A DNA stretch of 5,351 nt, from assembly GCA_937138275.1 (NCBI GenBank), contig CAKZOY010000224.1, positions 1 through 5,351 of the forward strand. The letters are read 5' to 3'. The translations under genes and the position numbers were made by a program. Below are positions 1 to 5,351 of this stretch, piece after piece (position 1 is the first letter of the stretch; each line of letters begins with the position of its first letter). The notes beneath the pieces are model-generated. The model searched no databases. It saw only the letters and a list, made by a program, of their open reading frames with translations, and had not been told where the DNA came from. This DNA is from an uncultured Chloroflexota bacterium (GTDB lineage: Bacteria; Chloroflexota; Anaerolineae; B4-G1; DUEL01).

Positions 1-2
1 CC

Positions 3-296
3 GCCCCACCCCCCACGGGTCCAAAAACCGAATCCCCCATCGGGAAACCGTTCACCGTGGACAAACAACGTCCCACATTGGGGCAGGTGGTGCGTGCATT
101 CAAGGCGGCGACCACCCGATTGATTCGCCAGGCCGGAAAAACCGATTTCGCCTGGCAACGGAATTATTACGAACACATTATCCGTAACGAGGCCGAATTC
201 CATCGTATCGCCCAGTACATTCACGCCAACCCGGCTAACTGGGTAACGGACCAGCAGAATCCCAACCGCCGACCGATCTCCGGCGGGGGAAAATAA
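3..296 (+). CDS. REP-associated tyrosine transposase (RAYT, Y1/IS200-like HUH family), C-terminal part only
   Basis: The reading frame is open to the left edge, so the start and the HUH-histidine part lie outside the window; the GTG at 57 is only an internal codon. The visible part has the RAYT C-terminal signature: a basic helix (VVRAFKAATTRLIRQAG), then FAWQRNYYEHIIRNEAEF and QYIHANPANW. Members of this family are single-strand DNA transposases that act on REP palindromes. By comparison with my recollection of E. coli TnpA-REP, the catalytic tyrosine should be the Y of QYIHANP, encoded by TAC at 216-218, so the catalytic residue on this side is kept. The stop is TAA at 294-296, followed after 52 bases by the first hdr gene. 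There is no functional link to the Hdr genes; it is probably a mobile-element neighbour. Whether the full gene is intact cannot be judged here. Confidence 0.85.
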   Translation, partial: APPPTGPKTESPIGKPFTVDKQRPTLGQVVRAFKAATTRLIRQAGKTDFAWQRNYYEHIIRNEAEFHRIAQYIHANPANWVTDQQNPNRRPISGGGK

Positions 297-300
297 GGCA

Positions 301-325
301 AGCGGAGGATGCCGCCGCTGTCTAC
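301..325 (-). repeat. Possible REP-like palindrome next to the RAYT gene
   Basis: AGCGG (301-305) pairs with CCGCT (315-319) around a 9-base loop. Read on the minus strand, the tetranucleotide GTAG (complement of CTAC, 322-325) lies two bases 5' of the palindrome. A GTAG or GGAG guide beside an imperfect palindrome is the known layout of REP elements handled by RAYT enzymes, and this one sits directly after a RAYT gene. The stem is only 5 bp, so the call rests on position and layout. It could be chance in GC-rich DNA. Confidence 0.25.
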
Positions 326-332
326 ATCAGAT

Positions 333-338
333 GAGGAG
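333..338 (+). promoter_or_regulatory. Ribosome binding site deciding the start of the short hdrA
   Basis: GAGGAG ends 10 bases before the ATG at 349. An in-frame ATG at 331 overlaps this site and has no comparable Shine-Dalgarno sequence of its own. ATG 349 is therefore preferred; it removes six non-conserved residues (MRSSPN) from the longest reading frame. Confidence 0.65.
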
Positions 339-348
339 TAGCCCAAAT

Positions 349-1671
349 ATGACGACATCCCAGAAAAAACCTGCCGCCCTGGTCATCGGGGCCGGCATCG
401 CCGGTATCCAGGCCGCGCTGGATATCGCCGACGCCGGTTATCCGGTCTATCTGGTGGAACGGGAGCCCAGCGTGGGCGGGCGGATGGCCCAACTGGATAA
501 GACTTTCCCCACGCTGGACTGCTCGTCCTGCATCCTCACCCCCAAGATGGTCAGCGTGGGGCAGCATCCGAACATTGAACTGATGACCTATTCGGAAGTG
601 GTGGCGGTGGAGGGGGAGGTGGGCGCGTTCCACGTCACCATCCGGAAAAAGCCCCGCTATGTGGAGGAGGACCTCTGCCGCGGTTGCGGCCTCTGCGCCG
701 AAGCCTGCCGGATGCGCGGGCGGGTGGTGGATACCTTCAACCAGGGGCTGAGCAAGCGCTCCGCCATCTATGTCCCCTTCCCCCAGGCCGTGCCGCTGGT
801 CTATACGGTGGACCCCACCGCATGCCTCTTCCTGACCCGCGGGGTCTGCGGCAAGACCTTCCTGTGCAAGGATGCCTGTCCCGCTGGGGCGATCAACTTT
901 GAGCAGAAAGAGCGGTTCGTGGAGGTGGACGTCGCCGCAATCATCGTCGCCACTGGCTTTGACCTGATAGACCCGCGCACCAAGCCGGAGTTCGGCTACG
1001 GGGTCTACCCCAACGTCCTGACCGGCCTGGAGTTTGAGCGGCTCTCTTCGGCGTCTGGGCCGACCGGAGGGAAGATTCTGGTGAACGGCAAGGAGCCGAA
1101 AGACGTCGTCTTCATCCACTGCGTCGGTTCCCGCGACCCGCATACGGGCGTGCCCTACTGCTCCCGTATCTGCTGCATGTACACCGCCAAGCATGCCCAT
1201 CTGGTGCGGGACAAACTCCCCGACGCCCGGATCACCGTCTTTTACATTGACATGCGCGCCTTCGGCAAGGGCTACGAGGAGTTCTACGACCGGGTGAAGG
1301 AGGAGCGGGTCATCTACCGGCGGGGAGAGCCGTCGGAGGTCTACAGGCGGGGGGACCGGCTGGTGGTGCGGGCGGAGGACTCGCTGCTGGGCCGGACGGT
1401 GGAGGTGGAGACCGATCTGGTAGTGCTGGCGACGGCGGTCGTCCCCCGCACTGACATTGCGGCGGTAGCGGAACTGCTGGGCCTGGAGCGGTCGCCCGAT
1501 GGGTATTTCCAGGAAGCGCACCCCAAGTATCGACCGGTGGATAGCAACCGGCCTGGCGTCTTCCTGGCGGGCTGCTGCCAGGGGCCCAAGGACATCCCCG
1601 ATACCGTTGCCCAGGCCAAAGCCGCGGCCGCTTCGGCCCTGGGGCTTCTGCGACGCGCGGAACAGGGATAG
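349..1671 (+). CDS. hdrA: Short HdrA-like FAD/iron-sulfur protein (heterodisulfide reductase subunit A family), FAD domain plus inserted ferredoxin
   Basis: This 440-residue protein is a cytoplasmic flavoprotein of the HdrA family, which distributes electrons between FAD and iron-sulfur clusters and is the bifurcating subunit in HdrABC complexes. Visible in order: FAD dinucleotide-binding GAGIAG (14-19); the HdrA CSSC motif (C58, C61); an inserted ferredoxin region with C110-x2-C113-x2-C116-x3-C120 and C159-x7-C167-x5-C173-x3-C177; the HdrA core CVGSRD (C258) and PYCSRICC (C271, C275, C276); VFYIDMRAFGKGYEEFY; and the C-terminal FAD motif with C409-C410 (CCQGPKDIPDTVAQAK). Full-length HdrA is about 650 residues. 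This protein lacks both the N-terminal HdrA domain and the C-terminal 2[4Fe-4S] ferredoxin. No signal peptide or membrane segment is seen. The HdrCB fusion gene follows after 43 bases on the same strand, so co-transcription is likely. The HdrA family call is firm; the physiological reaction is unknown. Confidence 0.93.
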   Translation: MTTSQKKPAALVIGAGIAGIQAALDIADAGYPVYLVEREPSVGGRMAQLDKTFPTLDCSSCILTPKMVSVGQHPNIELMTYSEVVAVEGEVGAFHVTIRKKPRYVEEDLCRGCGLCAEACRMRGRVVDTFNQGLSKRSAIYVPFPQAVPLVYTVDPTACLFLTRGVCGKTFLCKDACPAGAINFEQKERFVEVDVAAIIVATGFDLIDPRTKPEFGYGVYPNVLTGLEFERLSSASGPTGGKILVNGKEPKDVVFIHCVGSRDPHTGVPYCSRICCMYTAKHAHLVRDKLPDARITVFYIDMRAFGKGYEEFYDRVKEERVIYRRGEPSEVYRRGDRLVVRAEDSLLGRTVEVETDLVVLATAVVPRTDIAAVAELLGLERSPDGYFQEAHPKYRPVDSNRPGVFLAGCCQGPKDIPDTVAQAKAAAASALGLLRRAEQG

Positions 1672-1714
1672 GGCGCTGGCCCTGTGGATTGGACCTTCGG
1701 ATCAGGAGGCATAG

Positions 1715-2845
1715 ATGCAAACCGACATCCAGCAACTGGCAACCGAACTTGGACTCGGCCTGGACCTCTTCAGTTGCATTCAGTGCGGCAAATGCACGGG
1801 CGGATGCCCGGTCTCCATCACCACGGCGCTGAACGTCCGCTCGCTGGTCTACGGCGCGCTGGTGGGCGACATCGCCGGACCGGTGCACCGCGAGGAACTG
1901 TGGGATTGTACCTGCTGTTTCACCTGCGTGGAGCGCTGTCCCAAGGATGTCCGTCCGGCGGAAGTCATCATTGCCCTGCGCAGCATGCTGGTGGAGGAGG
2001 GCAAGGTCCCCAGCACCATCGGCACCGCGCTGATGGGCATTTTCCGTCAGGGCAACCCCCTGGGCTACGCGCGGGATGACCGGATGGCCTGGGCGGACGG
2101 TTTGGAGATTCAGCCCGTTCAGGATGGATGTGAGACGCTTCTCTTCACCTGCTGCAGTTCCGTCTACGATATGCGCGCCCAGGCGGCGACGAAGGCACTG
2201 GTGCGGGTGCTGCGGGCCGCGGGGGTGGACTTCGGTCACCTGGGCACGGAGGAGACCTGTTGCGGCAACGAAGTGCGCCGGTTGGGGGAGATGGGTCTCT
2301 TTGAGATGCTGGTGGAGGAAGGGAAGCCCCTTCTGGAGGGAACGGGCGCCCGGGAGATGGTCACTACGTCCCCCCACTGCATGAACACCTTCCGTCACGA
2401 GTACAAACTGGGGATGGATGTGCTCCACTACACCCAGTTGCTGGCCCGTCTCCTGGACCAGGGGCGGTTGAGCCTGACCGGTCGGGTAGAGAAGGTGGTC
2501 ACCTACCACGACCCCTGTTTCCTGGGCAAGCAGAATAAGATTTTTGACGAGCCGCGGGAGGTCCTGCGGGCGATCCCCGGCGTGAAATTTGTGGAAATGG
2601 ACCGCATCCGGGAGCGGGGCCTCTGCTGTGAGGGCGGGGGCGGCCGGATGTGGTTTGAGGGCACGAACACCGAGGCCCGGCTGGCTTTCCAGCGGGTGCA
2701 GGAGGCCGCTGAGACCGGCGCCGAGATTCTCGCCGTCGCCTGCCCCTTCTGCATGGCGATGCTGGAGGACGCCGTCAAAGTGAAGGGGCTATCTGAACAA
2801 TTGAAGGTGATGGATATCGCCGAACTGGTGGCGATGGCGTTGTAG
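1715..2845 (+). CDS. HdrC-HdrB fusion protein (HdrD-like, soluble): two [4Fe-4S] motifs plus two CCG domains
   Basis: This 376-residue protein joins an HdrC-like ferredoxin part to an HdrB-like catalytic part, the domain order found in HdrD. The N-terminal part has C21-x2-C24-x2-C27-x3-C31 and C65-x2-C68-x2-C71-x3-C75, with an extra C67. The C-terminal part has two CCG domains. CCG1 has C147, C182-C183 and SPHC (S219, C222); CCG2 has C268, C304-C305 and CPFC (C343, C346). In HdrB such motifs hold noncubane [4Fe-4S] clusters that reduce a disulfide. CCG2 is complete, but CCG1 has Ser where the canonical CxxC has its first Cys. No transmembrane helices or NarI-like segment are present, so the protein should be cytoplasmic. 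AGGAGG at 1704-1709, five bases before the ATG, supports the start. It lies between the two hdrA genes and probably receives electrons from them. The natural disulfide or other acceptor cannot be inferred; the CCG family also includes LutA, GlpC and BamD-type proteins. Confidence 0.92.
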   Translation: MQTDIQQLATELGLGLDLFSCIQCGKCTGGCPVSITTALNVRSLVYGALVGDIAGPVHREELWDCTCCFTCVERCPKDVRPAEVIIALRSMLVEEGKVPSTIGTALMGIFRQGNPLGYARDDRMAWADGLEIQPVQDGCETLLFTCCSSVYDMRAQAATKALVRVLRAAGVDFGHLGTEETCCGNEVRRLGEMGLFEMLVEEGKPLLEGTGAREMVTTSPHCMNTFRHEYKLGMDVLHYTQLLARLLDQGRLSLTGRVEKVVTYHDPCFLGKQNKIFDEPREVLRAIPGVKFVEMDRIRERGLCCEGGGGRMWFEGTNTEARLAFQRVQEAAETGAEILAVACPFCMAMLEDAVKVKGLSEQLKVMDIAELVAMAL

Positions 2846-2846
2846 G

Positions 2847-3456
2847 ATGACGTTAAAAGAAGGCGTTCTGGATGAGGCGGGAGACGCAGGGTGGGCGGAA
2901 AGCGCGTCCCGTTATCTGATTGTCACTGTTGTCCTGACGGATAATCTGCATCGGCTTGGAAAATTAGCAACCAGGGCCAGAAAAAGGCTGGGCAAGCGGT
3001 TGAAGGACATTCCAGAACTCAAGGCCAGGCATACGCCCCGGAAGATTGTAGCCCGCTTGCTGGCAGATGTGGCTGCATCAGATGTGGAAATCGTCGCGGT
3101 TATCCTGGATAAATGGCAGTCCAGCCGTCCAGACGACCCGGAGGATTGGTACCGGCAGGCTTGTGCGCGGGCTTTCTCTCACTAGTCTTGCTCGCTACCC
3201 TTTTCTTGTGCTGACCATAGATAAGCGATACACGAGTCGCCGTCTGGAGGAACGATTGGTTCGGGCCCTGGCAGAGGAGGCAAGCCAACTGCCGACAGGT
3301 TCGTTTTGCCGATTCGTTGCTTCGGAGGGAGAAAGGGCCATTCAGGTTGCCGATGCAGTCGCCTGGGCTATCTTTCAAAAATATGAGCGAGACGACGAGA
3401 CGTTCTACCAAATTATCCAAGACAATATTGTGGTGGAGGATGTGGTGAAAAAATAA
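2847..3456 (+). pseudogene. DUF3800 (RNase H-like fold) protein gene, interrupted by a frameshift
   Basis: Two overlapping frames together give about 200 residues, near the usual DUF3800 length. The first frame (2847-3185) carries the N-terminal motif LDEAGD (D9, E10, G12), PELKA (57-59) and VILDKW (D88, K89), then stops at TAG 3183-3185. The matching C-terminal half lies in the +1 frame from about 3160 to TAA 3454-3456: LTIDKRYTSRRLEERL, FVASEGERAIQVADAVAW and FQKYERDD. Skipping one base between about 3155 and 3182 restores a continuous protein, so there is an extra base, a true decay mutation or a sequencing error; no classical slippery site is seen. DUF3800 proteins are of unknown function, with conserved acidic residues suggesting nuclease-like activity, and often occur in mobile or defence regions. 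The ATG is one base after the hdrCB stop, without a clear ribosome binding site. GC is lower than in the neighbours (30/60 at 2941-3000 against 41/60 at 2641-2700), suggesting separate origin. A role in electron transfer is unlikely. Confidence 0.8.
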
Positions 3457-3578
3457 AGAACTGGCTCCCCCTGGCGGCCGATTCTCACCGTCTGGCTGGT
3501 GAGAGTTCACCAGCAAGAAGACGGAATAGCACCGACTTACATCGGAGCAGCCGATCCAGGCCTTACGAGTCCAGTTCT
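3457..3578 (+). promoter_or_regulatory. Structured leader candidate upstream of the long hdrA (possible cis-regulatory RNA)
   Basis: AGAACTGG (3457-3464) and CCAGTTCT (3571-3578) can form an 8-bp closing stem around the region. Inside it lie the compound hairpin at 3481-3527 and a small hairpin ATCGG-AGCAG-CCGAT (3541-3555). The left arm starts immediately after the DUF3800 stop codon, and the right arm ends 46 bases before the hdrA ATG. A closing stem with two inner arms ahead of a ribosome binding site resembles riboswitch or leader-RNA layouts, but I recognise no known class. No U-run follows any stem, so a Rho-independent terminator is not supported. The long-range 8-bp pairing alone could occur by chance. 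Confidence 0.3.
3481..3527 (+). other. Strong compound hairpin in the gene-free stretch before the long hdrA
   Basis: GCTGGTGA (3495-3502) and TCACCAGC (3507-3514) form a perfect 8-bp stem with loop GAGT. Outside it, CCGTCT (3488-3493) pairs with AGACGG (3519-3524), and ATT (3481-3483) can pair with AAT (3525-3527) across a four-base bulge. An alternative, mutually exclusive pairing exists: TCTCACC (3483-3489) with GGTGAGA (3498-3504). Two competing folds sharing one strand are typical of switching leaders but may also arise in decaying palindromic repeats. The base pairing is directly visible; the function is not. Confidence 0.6.
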
Positions 3579-3615
3579 GCTACAAATTATACCCGTAAAT
3601 TACTGCTTTGTCAAT

Positions 3616-3621
3616 GGGAGG
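3616..3621 (+). promoter_or_regulatory. Ribosome binding site for the long hdrA, with unusually short spacing
   Basis: GGGAGG lies only three bases before the ATG at 3625, closer than the usual 5-9. The start is nevertheless fixed by homology: the protein from this ATG begins at once with the HdrA N-terminal motif (CHCGTN at residues 12-17). The 42 residues coded in frame upstream, from 3499, cover the hairpin region and have no HdrA-like character. Confidence 0.6.
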
Positions 3622-3624
3622 CCT

Positions 3625-5325
3625 ATGGAACCCAAACCGCGCATCGGGGTCTATATTTGCCACTGTGGCACCAACATCGCCGCCACCGTGGACGTGGAAG
3701 CGGTGACGGAGTTCGCCGCAACGTTGCCCAACGTCGTCATCGCCCGCAACTACACCTACATGTGCTCTGAACCGGGGCAGGCCCTGATTAAAGACGACGC
3801 CCGCAACTTCGGCCTGAACCGGATTGTCGTCGCGTCCTGTTCGCCCCGGATGCACGAACCGACCTTCCGCGCCGCCTCGCAGGAGGGCGGGGTCAACCCG
3901 TACCGGTTTGAGATGGCTAATATCCGCGAGCAGTGCTCCTGGGTCCACCACGACCGGGACGAGGCGACGGAGAAGGCCAAAGCGCTGGTCCTTGCGGCGG
4001 TGGCCAAGGCGGCCCGTCTGGAGCCCCTGGAGGAACGGGAAGCGCCCGTCACCCCTGCGGCGGTGGTCATCGGCGGCGGCGTGGCGGGGCTGGTGGCCGC
4101 GTTGGATATCGCCGACGCCGGGTTCCCCGTCTACCTGGTGGAGAAGAGCGACCGCCTCGGCGGACGGGTGGCCGAACTGAACCGCACCTTCCCCGATCTG
4201 GAGCCCGTTGCCGCCTGGCTGCCCGACCTGATCGGCCGGGTCCAGAGCCATCCCAACATTACCGTCTACCGGAACGCGCGCGTCGCGAACATCGCGGGCT
4301 TTGTGGGCAACTTTGAGGTGACGGTGGAGGGGCCGGATGTCCCCGCCGGACCTCTCAAGGCTGGGGCCATCATCATCGCCACCGGCTACAACGTCTTTGA
4401 CCCGACGCTCAAGCCGGAGTTCGGCTACGGTCGCTACCCGCAGGTGGTCACCACTCTGGAACTGGAGCAACGGCTGGCTGCGGGCGACCTGACGGTGAAC
4501 GGCAAGACCCCTAAAGATGTGGTCTTCATCAAGTGCGTCGGCTCGCGGGATGTGCAACTGGGGCGGCCCTATTGCTCCCGGGTCTGTTGCATGATCAGCG
4601 CCAAGCAGGCCCAGTTGGTGCGCCAGGCCCTGCCCGATAGCCGGGTGACCGTGTTCTATATGGACGTGCGCACCTTCGGCAAGCGCGGGGAGGAGTTCTA
4701 CGACGAGGCCCGTCGGGCGGGGGTGCGCTACCGGCGGGGCAACGTCTCCGAAATCTACCGCCGCAGTGACCGGGTGGTGGTGCGGGTGGAGGACACCCTC
4801 CTGGGCCGCACCCTGGAGCACGAGGCGGACCTGGTCGTTCTGGCGGTGGGGATGGAGCCGCAGGAGGACGTGGCGGAACTCGCTTCGCTCCTGAAACTCC
4901 CCCGCTCCGCCGACGGCTTCTTCCTGGAGGCGCACCCCAAACTGCGACCGGTGGATACGGCGGTGGACGGCGTCTTCCTGGCTGGGTGCTGTCAGGCGCC
5001 CAAGGACATCCCCGATACGGTCGCCCAGGCGAAAGCCGCCGCGGCGTCGGCGCTCATCCCGCTGATGCGGGGAGTGGTCCCGATGGAGGCCGCCACGGCG
5101 GTCGTGGACCCCGAACTCTGCGCCGGTTGCGGGATGTGTGTGGAAATCTGCCCGTATGGGGCCCCGGCGCTGGACCCGCTGTGGGGCGTCTCACGGGTCA
5201 ACGCCGTCCTGTGCAAGGGCTGTGGCGCCTGTGCCGTCACCTGCCCGTCCAAAGCGATCCGTCTCCAGCACTTCACCCCGGACCAGATTCTGGCTCAGGT
5301 GGAGGCGCTGGTGTTTTGGGAGTAA
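3625..5325 (+). CDS. hdrA: Long HdrA-like FAD/iron-sulfur protein with N-terminal HdrA domain and C-terminal 2[4Fe-4S] ferredoxin, lacking the inserted ferredoxin
   Basis: This is a 566-residue cytoplasmic HdrA-family flavoprotein. Residues 1-135 form the N-terminal HdrA domain: CHCGTN (C12, C14), MCSEPGQ (C47), ASCSPRMHEPTFR (C72) and C104. The FAD domain starts with GGGVAG (150-155). The HdrA core follows with CVGSRD (C304), PYCSRVCC (C317, C321, C322), VFYMDVRTFGK and CCQAPKDIPDTVAQAK (C455, C456). The C-terminal ferredoxin has C499-x2-C502-x2-C505-x3-C509 and C530-x2-C533-x2-C536-x3-C540. Where other HdrAs have CSxC and an inserted ferredoxin, it reads LEPVAAW and then runs directly into GAIIIATGYN, so both are absent; this explains the length of 566 rather than about 650. 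Its missing modules are exactly those kept by the short HdrA at 349-1671. It probably forms part of the same complex and passes electrons through its ferredoxin domain to a soluble ferredoxin or partner enzyme. The start at 3625 is chosen by domain homology. Confidence 0.93.
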   Translation: MEPKPRIGVYICHCGTNIAATVDVEAVTEFAATLPNVVIARNYTYMCSEPGQALIKDDARNFGLNRIVVASCSPRMHEPTFRAASQEGGVNPYRFEMANIREQCSWVHHDRDEATEKAKALVLAAVAKAARLEPLEEREAPVTPAAVVIGGGVAGLVAALDIADAGFPVYLVEKSDRLGGRVAELNRTFPDLEPVAAWLPDLIGRVQSHPNITVYRNARVANIAGFVGNFEVTVEGPDVPAGPLKAGAIIIATGYNVFDPTLKPEFGYGRYPQVVTTLELEQRLAAGDLTVNGKTPKDVVFIKCVGSRDVQLGRPYCSRVCCMISAKQAQLVRQALPDSRVTVFYMDVRTFGKRGEEFYDEARRAGVRYRRGNVSEIYRRSDRVVVRVEDTLLGRTLEHEADLVVLAVGMEPQEDVAELASLLKLPRSADGFFLEAHPKLRPVDTAVDGVFLAGCCQAPKDIPDTVAQAKAAAASALIPLMRGVVPMEAATAVVDPELCAGCGMCVEICPYGAPALDPLWGVSRVNAVLCKGCGACAVTCPSKAIRLQHFTPDQILAQVEALVFWE

Positions 5326-5331
5326 CACCCG

Positions 5332-5351
5332 TACTTCCTACTCCCTACTCC
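5332..5351. repeat. Heptanucleotide tandem repeat, cut by the right edge
   Basis: Three consecutive units, TACTTCC, TACTCCC and TACTCC (the last truncated by the window end), start six bases after the hdrA stop. The array seems to continue beyond the window. No terminator hairpin is visible between the stop codon and the repeat. Confidence 0.5.

Noticed and set aside
322..1521. Long open frame on the minus strand opposite the short hdrA
   Set aside because: It is an antisense shadow of GC-rich coding sequence: Pro/Arg/His-rich, no recognisable domain, and the opposite strand encodes a clear HdrA protein.
3150..3185. Programmed ribosomal frameshift in DUF3800
   Set aside because: No heptameric slippery sequence or downstream pseudoknot is apparent; a simple single-base indel explains the data better.
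3483..3514. Rho-independent terminator between DUF3800 and the long hdrA
   Set aside because: The hairpin is strong, but no T-run follows it on either strand.
3581..3600. Possible promoter -10 (AAATTATACC) ahead of the long hdrA
   Set aside because: The patch is AT-rich, but no TTGACA-like -35 lies 16-18 bases upstream, so a sigma-70 promoter is not supported by sequence alone.
3457..3600. tRNA gene in the intergenic stretch
   Set aside because: No TΨC-type GGTTCRA motif or four-arm cloverleaf could be found on either strand.
3499..3624. N-terminal extension of 42 residues on the long HdrA
   Set aside because: The extension has no HdrA-like sequence and overlaps the leader hairpin; the conserved N-terminal domain starts right after ATG 3625, which has its own GGGAGG.
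3580..4935. Long open frame on the minus strand opposite the long hdrA
   Set aside because: Same reason: low-complexity His/Gly/Arg composition and full overlap with a conserved plus-strand gene.

Overview
This GC-rich bacterial or archaeal segment is dominated by three plus-strand genes of soluble heterodisulfide reductase (Hdr) type. The likely host is an anaerobe with flavin- and iron-sulfur-based electron transfer. High GC, a RAYT-type transposase fragment and a short TACTCCC tandem repeat at the right edge would suit a Chloroflexota/Anaerolineae-like bacterium. That placement is a weak guess, because no taxonomic marker gene is present.

Layout. (1) 3-296: the C-terminal end of a REP-associated tyrosine transposase (RAYT), cut by the left edge. 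A possible REP-like palindrome lies just downstream (301-325). (2) 349-1671: a short HdrA-like flavoprotein. It has the FAD domain and the inserted ferredoxin region, but no N-terminal HdrA domain and no C-terminal ferredoxin. (3) 1715-2845: a soluble HdrC-HdrB fusion (HdrD-like) with two [4Fe-4S] ferredoxin motifs and two CCG domains. (4) 2847-3456: a DUF3800 gene of lower GC, split by a frameshift and apparently wedged into the operon. (5) 3457-3624: a gene-free leader with a strong compound hairpin inside an 8-bp closing inverted repeat. (6) 3625-5325: a longer HdrA-like protein with the N-terminal HdrA domain and a C-terminal 2[4Fe-4S] ferredoxin, but without the inserted ferredoxin. (7) 5332-5351: a heptanucleotide repeat running into the right edge.

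How the genes may work together. The two HdrA-like proteins are complementary: each lacks the iron-sulfur modules that the other keeps. The simplest reading is a heteromeric HdrA(short)-HdrA(long) core, comparable in principle to the QmoA/QmoB pair, passing electrons to the HdrCB fusion protein. Such a complex could be a cytoplasmic flavin-based electron bifurcation or confurcation device. No hydrogenase, formate dehydrogenase, FlxABCD, MvhD or membrane partner lies in the window, so donor and acceptor cannot be read from this sequence. The complementarity of the two HdrA proteins is the most interesting feature, followed by the structured leader before the long hdrA.
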